Source: Euglena gracilis | Taxonomy: Eukaryota; Euglenida; Euglenophyceae; Euglenales | Length of the DNA stretch: 64,000 nucleotides | Direction of reading: 5' to 3' | Assembly (NCBI GenBank): GCA_039621445.1 | Contig: CP154956.1 | Coordinates: 22,970,588-23,034,587 of the forward strand | Shown here: piece by piece, positions 1 to 11,689 of the stretch | Layout: every line of letters starts with the position of its first letter | Numbering within the stretch: position 1 is the first letter of the stretch | Notes under the pieces: generated by a model | The model's database searches: none | What the model saw: only the letters and a program-made list of their open reading frames with translations | What the model was told of the DNA's origin: nothing | Program-made: the position numbers and the translations under genes

Positions 1-2
1 CA

Positions 3-345
3 AGTTGGGAGGAAGTTTTAAATTTGCCACACGCTCACCTCATCAGCCCCTGGCATTTATTGAAAGAGTATGTGGAAAGGACAGCCCACATGGTTGGACA
101 CAAAAATAATTCGTTATGGTATTTGGATGGTAAAAGACCTTTGACATCAGAAAGAGTGAATTCCCTCACCAAAGAAATTCTGCACGAGGGGGGGGTGGAC
201 ACCACCCACTGGAAACGCCACAGCACCAGAGGGGCTGGGGTTTTATGGTGGAAAAATGCTGGTTTGCAAATGGAAGAAGTCCAGCAATTGGGTCAGTGGA
301 AAAAATTTGGGGCCTTCAAACCTCATTACTTGCGACTCGGGGTCG
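3..345 (+). CDS. Tyrosine recombinase, C-terminal catalytic part (partial)
   Basis: The frame is open from the window edge, so the N-terminus lies outside. It contains an H-x-x-R motif (HSTRG, near 217-231), then LGQW (near 286-297) and a candidate nucleophile tyrosine in HYLRL (near 325-339). That order, H-x-x-R, LGxW, Y with a following YLR, is the C-terminal half of the tyrosine recombinase fold (DIRS/Ngaro-type retroelements, Cryptons or free-standing recombinases). Such enzymes cut and rejoin DNA through a 3'-phosphotyrosine. The frame stays open to about 881, but after about 345 the translation becomes low-complexity and shows no family features, so I end the domain there. The element type cannot be told from this fragment. 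It is probably a mobile-element gene, and whether it is active is unknown. Confidence 0.6.
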
Positions 346-1683
346 TATCAAAAATTCAAACAATTAGGGCCCAAAGGGGGGGTGCACAGTACCTCACCAT
401 CTCGCAGTGCGGAGCCCGAATGGTCTCGGACTCCCACGACAGAGGAAGGGGGAGGAAGGGATTAAGAGGGCGAAGCACAAGAAGATGGTGGGCCCAACCC
501 TCCCACCCAAAAAATCAGCAGAAAAAGAAAGACATCCCAACCAGAAAGGGGGCCCCCGACCAAGCAGCCATGGGAGAGGGGGGGGGCGGGGCCACGACGG
601 TTCAGCTTCACCAAGGTGTCGGAGGGGGCCTCATCATCGCCAACTCCGGACACAAAGGCGCAATAAGAAGCACCCCCCGCACATGCACAAACACACCAGA
701 GCAGAACAGCCGGCAAGGAAAACAGGACCTCACCATCTTCTTTTACTTCGCCCTCATGGTCACCTCCTCCCCCGTCCTCTGTCGTGGGAGTCCGAGGTCG
801 GCTTGCCTCGAGGGAGTACGAGCCCGCGGTGTCCCCTCCAGATTGTCGGTTCGCCTCGAGGGAGGTGAGAGCATGGGCTAAGGTCAAAGGCTCTCCGAGC
901 CCGACTCCCCCGCGTCTTACAGAGAGTTCTGGCTCAAAAGCCCAGGAAGCCCAGAAAGGGGACCAGGGAGAGAGGGGGCCCAGGGGAGTTGGCATCATCC
1001 AACTCCGTCGCTTAGTGGGACCTAGCCCAACCCCCCCAAAAAAAGGAGCAACTTACACAGCACCGTTCCTCTGTGGTGGGTTTGCCTCAGGGGGTAGACA
1101 CACACGCCCTCGCAGGGAAAAGTGCACAACCGTAGTGCTTCTCTGCGTGTTTGGCGCACTGTGCACTGTTTAATGCCAGGAGTTTTCATATTAGAATATT
1201 TTCCAGGGAAAAAAACCAGAGAAGTTTTGCCAAAATCAAAAAACGCAAAAAAAAACTTCAAGAAAATGTCATTTGCGTTCCCCCCACCCTATTGGTCTTG
1301 AACCAATAGCCTAATCCAAGGGGGTAGGAATAACCCTTTGTCAAAATTTTCGAAAATGCGTGTCTTTGAAACAGAAAAAAATGGAGGGGGACGAGAAATT
1401 GTACTTCACACACATCCTTGGACATTCAAATAAAATGCTAAACAGAGGATGCAAAGCTCTGAAGACGTTCTTTGGAGTTCCTGAACAACAAGAATCAATT
1501 TGCCCTTCCTTGAACAAAGTAACAGCCTTGGTCTTGGAATGAGATCTGCTTGGCAGAGATGGCCCAAAAATTCTGCGACACTTCAATGATGATGCTTCAA
1601 ACACAAAAGATGACTGCTCCAATGAACATTCAAATTTCATTTCTATGAAAACGGACTTCAAAAAAATTTAGCTCACGCAGGAT
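346..1683. other. No recognised gene; G/C-homopolymer-rich then A-rich DNA
   Basis: The first part (346-1180) is rich in G and C runs. Its overlapping frames give low-complexity Pro/Gly/Arg translations with no recognisable domain. The part from about 1340 to 1675 has more balanced composition and a broken frame I do not recognise. No splice-bounded exon could be supported. Confidence 0.5.
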
Positions 1684-1793
1684 ATGTGTGTATATATAAC
1701 ATATACACACATATTCATTCATATGTGTATACAGATACAATATACATATTTTTTCACACACACATATACACCTGTATATATATATATATGCAC

Positions 1794-1840
<47 letters not shown>

Positions 1841-1961
1841 CATATATATATATATATATACATACATACATATATATACATATATATATATATACATATA
1901 TATATGTATATGCATATACACCTGTAAATATATATATATATATATATATGTATGTATATAA
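1684..1961. repeat. TATA/TACATA microsatellite
   Basis: Alternating purine-pyrimidine DNA built from TA, CATA and TACATA units runs for about 280 bp. The open frames over it (Tyr/Ile/Cys repeats on both strands) are artefacts. A shorter tract of the same type lies at about 5299-5370. Confidence 0.9.
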
Positions 1962-3890
1962 GGAGGAGTTGGGACCCAAACCAGGGGGGTCAATCATTAA
2001 ATTTAGGGGGGGGGGTTGACCGTTTTTTGGGGTTCCCGGGGCCTGGTTGTGCAATTTTGGGCCAGATTTGGGTATTCGGGGACCCCTGCGGGGGTTCAAG
2101 GGCGGCTGGGCTGGGGTCAAAAGATCGAAAAATTCAAAATATCTCCAAAACGCTGCGGAGTTGAGGAAAAGTGATGGGGGACCTCATTTCACATCTTTGG
2201 AACGCCCGATAGATGAGTATAGCGCGGTTTGGGCCAACTCCTCGCCTAACCCGAGATATGGCTGTTTTGGGGTTTCGGGCCAATTTTGCCAGTTTTGGCC
2301 ATTTCGGGCCCGTTCTGGGCCCGAAACCGTAATTTGGCCATATCTTGGGCTAGACGAGGAGTTGGGCAAACCAGGAGGTCAATCATTAGGTTTAGCGGGG
2401 TGGTTTGACTGTTTTTTGGGGTTCCCGGGGCCGGGTTGTTCGACTTCGAAAAAATTTTTCCCTCAAAAACACTTTTTTTCATTTCAGAACATCAAAAAAA
2501 GTGATTTTGAGCGAAAAAATTTTCCAGCATGCCCCCCCCCGCCCCCCCCCCCCAGCTGGGGCCCGCCCCCCTGGCCGGTGGACTCAGCCATTTTTGGGTC
2601 AAAAAATCGAAAAAAAATCAAAAAATGTCTGCCCAAAACCATGATTTTTCACCTCCCGGACCCGAAAAAAGTGTTTTCGAACCAAAAATGAGCGTTTTTC
2701 GACCCTCCAGCGCCCCGTTTTGGGCCGCCAACTCACCATGGACTTTGAGTCAAAACTGGGCCAAAAAAATCGAAAAAAATCGAAAAAAAAATTGCCCAAA
2801 ACGACGTTTTTTGGCAAAACTGTTTTTGAGCTGAAAATGAGTGTTTTTCCCGGGCCGGGCCGGGGTGGTCTCCCAAAGAGCTCAGCTCTACGTCACACCC
2901 TGGTCGCTGAGCTCTTATCTCATTAGAGTAAGAGCGAAGCTTACCACCCCAGAGGGGGGGTCCGACCCCCCCCCCCCCCTCGCCCCCCCCCCCCCGCCCC
3001 CACCCGGGTATGTCCGGGCACCCGACGATTATCGATGTGACTGGATTTCCTGACCCCCAAAGTTAATGGCCTATAGGTTAGTTGACGATCCCTAGTTTCT
3101 CCAGAGCCTTTGGGTTACCCGCAACTCCCTGCCAGTCCGGAGATATGGCCCGAGCAAAAAAAGTTGTCCACCGTTTTTTTTTCCGGGGAAATTTCAGGGT
3201 CATTTTGGGGACAAAAAAGTAGAAAAAATTCAAAGTATCTCGAAAACGCTGCGGAGTTGAGGAAAAGTAAAGCGGACGTCATTCCACAACTTTGGGACGC
3301 CCGATCGACCGGTGTGCACAGTTTGGGCCAACTCCTCGCCTAGGCCGAGATATGGCCTTTTTTTGTGGTTTTGGGCCACTTTTGCCAGTTTTGGCCATTT
3401 CGGGACTGTTCGGGGCCCGAAACCGTAAATGGGCCGTATCTCGGGCCAGACGAGGAGTTGGGACCCAAACCAGGGGGTCAATCATTAAATTTAGGGGGGG
3501 GGTTGACCGTTTTTTGGGGTTCCCGGGGCCTGGTTGTGCGATTTTGGGTCAGTTTTGGGTATTCGGGGACCCAGCGGGTGCGTGAGGGCGGCTGGGCGAG
3601 GGGGGGTCGGTCGGGAGGCAGGTCGGGACCCAAATTTTGAAAAAAAATTTCGCTCAAAAACACTTTTTTTTCACTTTGGAACATCAAAAAAAGAGTCTTT
3701 GAGAAAAAAACTTTTTCCGACCCGCCCCCCCCCATGCCATTTCAAAAAAAAAAGTGTAAAGGTCTTCTTTGGGTCAGACATATTCTTTTTGCTCCAGAAG
3801 TTGTCAGATTCCAAGCTGAGTGTGGTTTGGTTGGCATTCGGACTTTTGAAAGCGTGGGCAATTATCCCAACCCTCACCACCCTCCCCTAA
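1962..3890. repeat. Dispersed repeat block with two related copies
   Basis: Segments at about 1966-2300 and 3230-3600 share long similar stretches, including a block around AACGCTGCGGAGTTGAGG, a block around CTCCTCGCCTA with a following GATATGGC, and a block around TTTTTTGGGGTTCCCGGGG. Between them, about 2580-2860 holds diverged, inverted monomers of the satellite that fills 13.8-17.3 kb. No gene is evident. Confidence 0.6.
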
Positions 3891-5298
3891 ATTAGCCGTC
3901 CCTTGCAGCAAATACCTGAAAACTGACCAACGGGGGTTTTGGGGACGCGGCGGGACGGGGGGGGGGATGCGGGGGCACCACCATTCTGGGCACCATGATA
4001 CCATGCATAGTGGTCATTTTAAAAAAGCAACAACAAAACAACGGGTTTTTTTTGCCTCAAGAAATTTGTTCGATAATGCTCAGAAACCATGGTTTTCGAC
4101 CACGTTTCCGAAAAGTGCCCCCCCCCCGCCCCCCCTGAATATAAGCCTTGGTTTTCAACCAACTTTCCAAATAGTGGCCCCCAGGGGCTTCTTTTCAGGG
4201 GGGGGGGGGGTGCGAAAACCAAATGGCCATTCTGGGGGAACAACCAGGGGGGGGGGGGGTAACTTCAATGTTTAGAGAGAGGATGATTCATTTGACTTGT
4301 GCTTTTCATCAAGCCATTTAAAGATATGGAGCGCTTTGGCTGTATGCCATGACTAAAATGTGCAATTTGGAATATGTTAATGACCAAAATTGTCAGTCAT
4401 ATTTTGGGCTTTGTGACTTAAAGCGAATGCACCATCTTCCTGTGTTTCCATTCGTTTTTGTGTTAGTGTTTGAGGAGGGAGGCTATGGACAGATGGTGAA
4501 ATCTGACGGAATGTTTGGGGGCTTCACCAAGGCTTGTCTGGGGTCCGGGGCTGGAGGGCTGGGCTGGGCTGGGTCGACGAAAAACAAAATTTTCTAACAC
4601 ATTTTTGCCATTTTCGACATTTTGATGGGTGGAGCTAGGTCAAGGCTGGGGGGCCGTGATGGAGGAAGCTGCGATGAGGGGAAAAAAATGAAGGGACAGG
4701 TGAGCTGGGTAGCCCAATTGGCCGGCCGAGGCCGATTGGAGGCCGGGCTGGACCCGACTTTATTTCACTTGACCCCCAGGGGGGGGGGGGGGCTCCCAGC
4801 CCTAATTTGGGCTGCTGGCTGGATTTGAGCTGCTGGCTGGCTGGACCCCCCCCCCGGGGGGCAGGGTACCCTCCGGCTTAAGAAATTCCCTGTTAGGAAC
4901 ACACACAGGACAGATGCGCACAAGACACATCTCGCACAGGTCTGAACAAAATCTGTATTTCCGCCTGATTTTGTCCACAGCATTTGTTACATACTCACCA
5001 TGTCGGCCAAATTTGGTCCATAATGTTTGCGTTCCCACAAAAACGCCATGTTCGCATGGTTTTGCAAGCACCGTTTACTTGTTTGCTATTTACACCATGT
5101 CGGCCAAATTTTGTCCCAACAAAACATGTTGTTACTGAGGAGCACCTGATTTCCCCATCATCACAAAGTGATCCGGTCCCCTGTCCACCCAAATTGTCCC
5201 TTTTCTTTTGAAACATCAGGACATACATGAGGACGTATCTGAAAAAAGCCCAGCGCGAGTGGCCAGTGCTTCTTTTTTGTGTTGGAATCATGCATCCA
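3891..5298. other. No recognised gene
   Basis: Mixed unique-looking DNA with poly-C and poly-G runs (for example near 4118, 4198, 4246 and 4780). A motif around ACCATGTCGGCCAAATTT is repeated near 4998 and 5094, and a related form occurs near 9182. No exon was recognised. Confidence 0.5.
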
Positions 5299-5403
5299 TG
5301 GTATATATATATATATATATACATGTATTTATGCATAAAAAAAACACACATATACATACATACACACATACGCAAATGCATAATTTTTGTGGAACTCCCC
5401 ATG

Positions 5404-5476
5404 CTGACTGTGGCCAAATGGGTAAAGCATTGCCTCATATGCGGAAAGTTCCAGGTTCAAACCCTGGCAGTCGACG
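5404..5476 (+). tRNA. tRNA-like gene or tRNA-derived SINE head, CAT anticodon position
   Basis: An A-box match, TGGCCAAATGG at 5411-5421, is followed about 33 nt later by a B-box match, GGTTCAAACCC. The T-arm stem is perfect (CCAGG/CCTGG around TTCAAAC). The acceptor arms CTGACTG and CAGTCGA pair at five Watson-Crick positions plus one G-U. The anticodon loop position reads CTCATAT, giving CAT (Met). A TTTT run follows directly, as in a Pol III terminator. Against a working tRNA, only two of four D-stem pairs form and the anticodon stem is weak. A pseudogene or SINE head is at least as likely. Confidence 0.4.
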
Positions 5477-5559
5477 TTTTGAGCACTTTTTTCATTTCAT
5501 ACAAACTCCGAAAAAGCACGTCAAAAACGGCGTACAGCGGGGTTCGAACCCGGGTTCTC

Positions 5560-5905
5560 CCACAAGTGGTTACCTCCGCGGAGGCTCGGAGGTAACCAGC
5601 CTCCGCGAAGGCTCAAGATAACCAGCCCCCCTCATAGCCTTCGCGGAGTCTCAAGGAAACTAACCTTCCAGAGGCCAAGGTAACCAGCATCTTCAGAGGC
5701 TTCAAGGTAACCAGCCTCCGCAACCAGCCTCCGCGGTCCGCGGAGGCTCCGCGGAGCCTCAGGTCACCAGCCTCCGCGGAGGCTCCGAGGTAACCAGCGC
5801 GGAGGCTCCGTGGAGGCTAAGGTAACCAGGCTTCGCAGTAACCAGCCTCTGCAGAGGCTCCAAGGTAACCAGCCTCCACAGGGGCTCCGCGAAGGCTGGT
5901 TACCA
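5560..5905. repeat. GGTAACCAGCCTCCGCGGAGG minisatellite (partly palindromic)
   Basis: Irregular tandem units combine GTAACCAGCCTCCG with its inverted partner CGGAGGCT, so that the tract folds on itself. A single related unit lies near 26880-26910. A GGTTCGAACCC B-box-like palindrome stands just upstream (about 5541), without a matching A box that I could see. Confidence 0.75.
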
Positions 5906-8200
5906 AAAATGAGGATTCCACATTTGCCGGGACCCCATGCCCCCCACCCCCCACCCACAGGGTTTCGGGGATTCCCGTGCATTTTTTGGGGAAGGGGGGT
6001 CCCACTCACCCAGCCTAGGGCGGGACCCCCCCAAAATGGGGCCGTCAAAAAACATATCCCAAAAATTTTGCAACGCAACCCATACATACACGGGCCTCCG
6101 GCGTGCCCCTCCCCCCGGGGTCTGGCTCCGGACCAGGGGTTTTTTAAGACCGGGGAAGGGGGTCGGCGCCCGCCCACCCGCCCCCTGGGGTGGGGCCCCC
6201 CAGGGGGAGATCCGGGGGACCCACCCACTTTTACCTGAGAATGGCCAAAGAAGGCTGACAATAGCACCTTTTTCAAAATATTCAGCGCCGAAAAAGACAT
6301 CCCCACCAGCCCCTGCCCCCCGGGGGAGAGGGTCCAAAACTTAAAAAAAACCCCTGCTCCGGACCCACCCACCCCCTTCCACCTGGGGGGGGGGGAGTCC
6401 TCTGACTTAAATAGAAGCCTGCGTGCAGCCCTGCCCCTGTGCCAACAGCACTTTTCCGGAACACTACCTAGTGGATTCCATTGAATGCAGCGCTATTGGA
6501 AAAATGTGCCATTGACTGAGACACCCCCTGTTTCACCACACATTCTTGGATTTTTTTCACTTGGCAAATTTATGCTTTGGCCAGGCCGGACTGGCCAGGC
6601 TGGATGGACTGTCACGTCCCAAGCCACGTCACTTTCCACTTCCAAAAAAAAGCAGTCAGTCATTTCTCAAAACTGTCACCCAAATCCAACCCCCCCCTGC
6701 TGGGAGGGGTCGGTGACTTTGGTCATTTGGCCGAAAATGGCTAATAATCAATGGATTTTGGTCAAAAATCCAAAAAAAAATACGGCGCCTTCGCCGGGGT
6801 AGACACAACTTAAATAGTGGCATGGGGGACCCACCTGCTCTCAAAACTGATTCCCCGGCTGTTTGTTCAACGCCTTTTATCCCTTCTTCTGGCCTGACAC
6901 TGTTTATCGCCTCTGGCCCTTTTTGTCTGTGTGCATGGAGGTGGCCGGCCGGAGCCTGGCGGCCACCTCCCCCTTGGGGGTCACATAAGTGTTGAATGAA
7001 TCCATGATTGTGAAATTTTGTGAAACCCAACTGTTGCCGAATTGTACAAAGAAACAACTATGTTCCATTTCCAGTGGCAGGTTTATATGCAAAAAATTAT
7101 CAAAATCTATGAAATCAACAACAACGGTCCGTCCATATCAACGGGCAACAGGAAATTGAATGGCCATCCCTGCAATAACAGACCAAAGAACAGCGTGGGG
7201 TTAGCAAGAAAGATGGAGGGAATCATCATAACCACAACACCACCGTAAATGGATAGGGGGCGGACAGGCTTCGAGTCTGGGCAGAGATGAATGGGTGGCC
7301 TTGAGGGAGGGTCGGGACCCCCCCTCCTACCTCGAAGCTGAAGGGGACCCAGTTGATTTCGGGTTTGTGGACTGGAAAAGGCCCGGATAACAGGTCAAAA
7401 TTGGTCAAAAATCCCTGATTTTTCATTGGAAATAGCTCCAAAATGCTCATTTGTTGAAAAAATTTTACCGCATTTTGTGTGGAAAACACCAAAACATCAA
7501 AAAAAGGTGTGATATGCTGAAAAATGAGGGAAAAGGGCTTTTTTTTTGCGCATTTTCTGGTTTTCTGATTTTTTTCTGGTTTTTCTGGTTTTTCTCTATT
7601 TTTGGAACCTGCCCGGGGTCCGGACCTCCCCCTCCCAACATCTGGGGGGGGGGGGTGGCTTGGACCCCCCTGCCACCTTTCCTTACCTGCCGCCCACTGC
7701 CACCTTACCTTAGGAGGGGGGATGGGTGGTCCGGAACCCCTACCACCCACCTCAAAACCGAAGGGAGTCCCTGGGTCTGGGTTGCCGATTTTTCGTGCAG
7801 CGCAAAGCGCCAGGCCGAAAAATTTCGACACCCCAAATCAGCCAAAAGGGCCATTTGGGGCACTTTGAGGGCGAAATTTTGTCAAAAATGCAAAAATTTT
7901 CGGCGCAAAGCACCAGAGGAAAACTTTGACCTTTTTGGGGGTGGGTCCTGGACCTTTTTGGCAGGTGCGGGGTGGGGTGTCTAGACCCCCTCCAGCAGGG
8001 GGGGGGGGGCATTCCCCCCACCTAAACCCCATGCACCCTCCTTGTGTCAAACCCATGCGTCCATTTCCCCAAAAAAAATTTCAGGGGGGACTCTGAGACC
8101 ATTCCCAAAAATTTTCGGTGCTTCGTGCTGTAACATATGCCCCGGCCTCTGCCTGGGACCCCCCCCCAGGGAGTCTTCTGACTTAAAAATCAGCCTGGGG
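5906..8200. repeat. Dispersed G/C-run-rich repeats, no gene
   Basis: Segments here recur elsewhere. A block around GAGAATGGCCAAA plus a TTCAAAATATTC-type stretch (about 6236-6300) is related to 18540-18630 and 18915-18990. A block with a CTACCTCGAA-type stretch and poly-C/poly-G (about 7260-7760) is related to 9220-9760. Open frames on both strands are proline/glycine-rich and lack domains. Confidence 0.55.
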
Positions 8201-8770
8201 AGTACATGAATGGGGAAAACATGATGCACAAACTTTCCCTGATTGCCTCATTCACAATGTTGTGTTCTTTGGGAATGTGGACAAAGCGGTGGTGCTGGCA
8301 AAAACAGAAGAACTGCTGGCCGCATCCATGCCATCATCTGGTTGACTTTGCACCCCCACTCAATAACCACTCAGTAGTTGGGAAAATCACCAAATAGAAA
8401 TACTGCTCAAAAATATCTGTCTTTCATTTGGAAGAGCATCGTGGGTGCAATAATATGCGGGCTATGCCTCCATCCCATCATGTATCTGGTTTTGCAAGTG
8501 CAGGAGCTCCAACCAGAAGATGAGTAAGAAGAAGAGGTTCTTTCAACCTCTACTCTGCCTCTTCAACCTTGGTTCCATCAGCTTCTTGCATATCCTCCGT
8601 CCACAGACATAGATGATGAAAACCGCCCAAATTACCAAATGGTCAATGACCACAGATGATTCGACCACAACAGTTCCTCAAGGGCGCTTGGGATACAATT
8701 CATTTTAAACCGGGTCCCACAGGCCCTGGTGGTGTTGGTGGTGGTGGTGGCACATATGGCATAAAGTCAG
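8201..8770. other. Balanced-composition stretch, possible relic of coding DNA
   Basis: Unlike its surroundings this stretch lacks homopolymers. One plus-strand frame (about 8202-8347) reads through CLIHNVVFFGNVDKAVVLAK-like sequence, and a second interrupted frame follows at about 8490-8660. I recognise no family, and no convincing exon boundaries were found. It may be an old pseudogene or chance. Confidence 0.2.
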
Positions 8771-9776
8771 GCGCCCTTACCCGGGTAAGGGGTGGGTAAG
8801 GGGTGGGTAAGGGGGGGTTAGGGGGGTGAGGGGTGGGTAAGGGGTGATTTTTCAATTTGTGTGTGCAGGAGAAAAGATGACCGAAACAAGTTCCCCAATG
8901 AACTTAGATGCAAAAAGAAGATATTACCTAAAATTCTTTGCAAATTGACAAACAAATGCATGGGGATCTTTTGGGGGGAGAAACAGCGATCACCAATAAT
9001 AAGTCCCCCCCCCTCTAAAACAGTTTTTGAGCCCCCCCCCCGTCCCAAAAAAAAAGTCATTGAATATGAAGTAAAATGACTTGGAACCCACCCAAATGCT
9101 TTCAATAACCCCCATTTTGGGGGCCACAAAGACGCCATGTCCGCATGGTTTTGCCAACACTGTTTACCCGTTTGCTATTATGCCATGTCCGCCAAACTTT
9201 GTCCACAGCAAAAATTGTCATTGGGAGCAGGGGTTGGGGTTGGGGCAGGGATGGATGGGAAGCCTTGAGGGGGGGGGGGTGTTTCGGACTCCCCCCTTCC
9301 CGACACGGAGGGGGGGGGGTGGGTCGGACCCCCCCCTCCTACCTCGAAACTGAGGGGGGGCCGAAATTTTTTCGATTTCATGGACAGGCAAAGGGCCGGA
9401 AATCGGGTCGGAATCGGTCAAAGAACCCTGATTTTTCTTTGAAAATCGATCCAAAAATGCTCATTTTTTGAATTTTTTTGAACATGTTTTTGGGGGAAAA
9501 CACCAACACATCAAAAAATGGGCAATATGGCCAAAAGTCAGCAAAAGGGGTGTTTTTTGCTCATTTTCCGGCGCGCAGCGCCGGAAGAAAATTTTCTGCT
9601 ATTTTTGGCACCTGTCAAGGAGGGGGGGGGTGGGGGGGTCCGGACCCCCCCTCCCAACATCTAGGGGGGGGTGGGGTCGGACCCCCTCTACCACCTTACC
9701 CCCCCAGGGGGGGGGGTGGTAGGGACCAGGTTTTGAACAGTGCTGAGCTCTTGATAAGCGCGCCCCCACCACCGAC
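8771..9776. repeat. GGGTAAGGGGT minisatellite and dispersed repeat
   Basis: About 8780-8845 is a short tandem array of GGGTAAGGGGT-type units. The rest is a copy of the repeat also seen at 7260-7760, with alternating poly-C and poly-G runs. No gene is evident. Confidence 0.55.
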
Positions 9777-9970
9777 GGTCCGGCCCGGCCCGGCCCGGCG
9801 GCGGCCCGGCCCGGCCCGGCCGGCGGCCCGGACCGGCGGCCCGGCGGCCCGGACCGGCCGGCGGCCCGGCGGCCCGGCGGCCCGGCCCGGACCGGCCGGC
9901 GGCCCGGCGGCCCGGCCCGGCCCGGCCAGCGGCGGGCCGGCGGCCCGGCGGGCCGGCCGGCGGACCGGCA
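9777..9970. repeat. CGGCCCGG GC-rich minisatellite, copy 1
   Basis: Nearly pure G/C tandem units of CGGCCCGGCCGG type. The flank immediately upstream (a CAGGTTTTGAA-type stretch, then GCTGAGCTCTT and AAGCGCGCCCCC) is shared with the second GC-rich array at 13.2 kb, so both arrays are parts of one duplicated arrangement. Confidence 0.9.
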
Positions 9971-9982
9971 TCCCAGCGAATC

Positions 9983-10195
9983 GTTTCGGGCCCAAAAATT
10001 TTTTTCGATTTTTTTCGACTTTTTTGACCCGGGTTTGACCCAAAGTCAATGGGTCGGCGGCCCAAAACGGGGCGCTGGCGGGTCGAAAAACGCTCATTTT
10101 CGGCTCAAAAACAGTTTTTCCGGGTCCGGGAGGCCAAAAAACATCGTTTCGGGCAAAAAAAAAATTTCCATTTTTTTCGACTTTTTTGACCCGGT
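9983..10195. repeat. About 163-bp satellite, isolated monomers
   Basis: One full and one partial monomer of the satellite described at 13782-17312. They are recognised by the GTCAATGGGTCGGCGGCCC and TTTTCGGCTCAAAAACAGT blocks. Confidence 0.85.
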
Positions 10196-10196
10196 T

Positions 10197-11305
10197 GACA
10201 TTGGTCATGATGGCCATCATGGGCCATGATGGCTATCATTGGTTGACCCATGATGGCCATCATGACCAATGATGGCCGTCATGGCCCATGATGGCCATCA
10301 TGGGCCATGATGGCCATCATTGGTCGTGATGGCCATCATTGGTCATGATGGGCATCATGGGTCATGATGGCCATCATGGGTCATGATGGCCATCATGGGT
10401 CGTGATGGCCATCATTGGTGGTGATGGCCATCATTGGTCCTGATGGGCATCATGGGTCCTGATGGGCATCATGGGTCCTGATGGCCATCATGGGTCCTGA
10501 TGGCCATCATGGGTCCTGATGGCCATCGTGGGTCCTGATGGCCATCATTGGTCCTGATGGCCATCATTGGTCCTGATGGCCGTCATTGGTCCCGATGGCC
10601 ATCATTGGTCCTGATGGCCATCATTGGTCCTGATGGCCATCATTGGTCCTGATGGCCATCATTGCCCATGATGGTCATCATGGGTCATCATGCACATTAT
10701 GACCCATGATTGGCATCATTGGCATCACCGGCCATGATGCGCATCATGGCCATCATTGGTCATGATGGCCATCATTGGTCATGATGGCCATCATTGGTCA
10801 TGATGGCCATCATTGGTCATGATGGCCATCATTGGTCCTGATGGCCATCATTGGTCCTGATGGCCATCATTGCCCATGATGGCCATCATGGGTCCTGATG
10901 GCCATCATTGGTCATGATAGCCATCATTGGTCATGATGGCCATCATTGGTCCTGATGGCCATCATTGGTCCTGATGGCCATCATTGGTCCTGATGGCCAT
11001 CATGTGTCATGATGGCCATCCTTGGTCATGATGGCCATCATGTGTCATGATGGCCATCATTGGTCATGATGGCCATCATTGGTCATGATGGCCATCATTG
11101 GTCATGATGGCCATCATGGGTCCTGATGGCCATCATTGGTCATGATGGCCATCATTGGTCCTGATGGCCATCATTGGTCATGATGGCCATCATTGCCCAT
11201 GATGGTCATCATGGGTCATCATGCACATTATGACCCATGATTGGCATCATTGGCATCACCGGTCATGATGCGCATCATGGCCATCATTGGTCATGATGGC
11301 CATCA
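10197..11305. repeat. GATGGCCATCATTGGTC minisatellite, main array
   Basis: About 19-20-bp units, TGATGGCCATCATTGGTCCT and variants (TGGTCAT, GGGTCCT, GCCCATG), are repeated more than 50 times. Each unit contains the palindrome GATGGCCATC. A higher-order segment containing CATGCACATTATGACCC recurs at about 10680, 11215 and 11590. The array continues after the inserted element at 11306-11558, and related units return at 13571-13780. Confidence 0.95.
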
Positions 11306-11558
11306 GGTACTTGTTCGGTAAGGGACCGCCAGTGAAATTTTTCTAAGTCGGAATTTTTAGGGTTATTGAAGGAGTAGGGTTAGGTGCGCACATGCACATT
11401 TTGCGCTACATGGCCATTTTGCGCTACATGGCCATGTTGCGCTACATGGCCATGTAGCGCAAAATGGCCATGTGCGCACCTAACCCTACTCCTTCAATTA
11501 ACCCCATAACAACCGACTTAGAAAAATTTCACTGGCGGTCCCTTACCGAACAAGTACC
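11306..11558. mobile_element. GGTACTTG foldback MITE with 8-bp target duplication, copy 1
   Basis: A 253-bp inverted-repeat element. Its ends GGTACTTGTTCGGTAAGGG and the reverse complement match for about 46 bp without interruption. The interior continues as an inverted repeat with AAGGAGTAGGGTTAGG-type arms around GCGCTACATGGCCA units. It is flanked by GGCCATCA on both sides (11298-11305 and 11559-11566). Removing it and one flank copy restores a normal GATGGCCATCATTGCCC minisatellite unit. It has no coding capacity, so it must be mobilised by a transposase encoded elsewhere. An 8-bp duplication fits hAT-like elements, but because the target itself is repetitive this is suggestive only. Confidence 0.85.
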
Positions 11559-11689
11559 GGCCATCATTGCCCATGATGGTCATCATGGGTCATCATGCAC
11601 ATTATGACCCATGATTGGCATCATTGGCATCACCGGCCATGATGCGCATCATGGCCATCACGGGCGATGATGGCCATTATGGTCGAAAA
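11559..11689. repeat. GATGGCCATCA minisatellite, continuation
   Basis: Units continue directly after the foldback element and then meet satellite monomers. Confidence 0.9.

Noticed and set aside
1684-2120. Tyr/Ile/Cys-rich proteins on both strands
   Set aside because: TATA/TACATA microsatellite artefact.
8206-8397. Possible exon with balanced composition
   Set aside because: Two frames look protein-like but neither has a recognisable family nor convincing splice borders; kept only as a low-confidence relic.
9478-10220. Gly/Pro/Arg-rich frames in the CGGCCCGG arrays
   Set aside because: Tandem GC-rich repeat translated in any frame; no domain.
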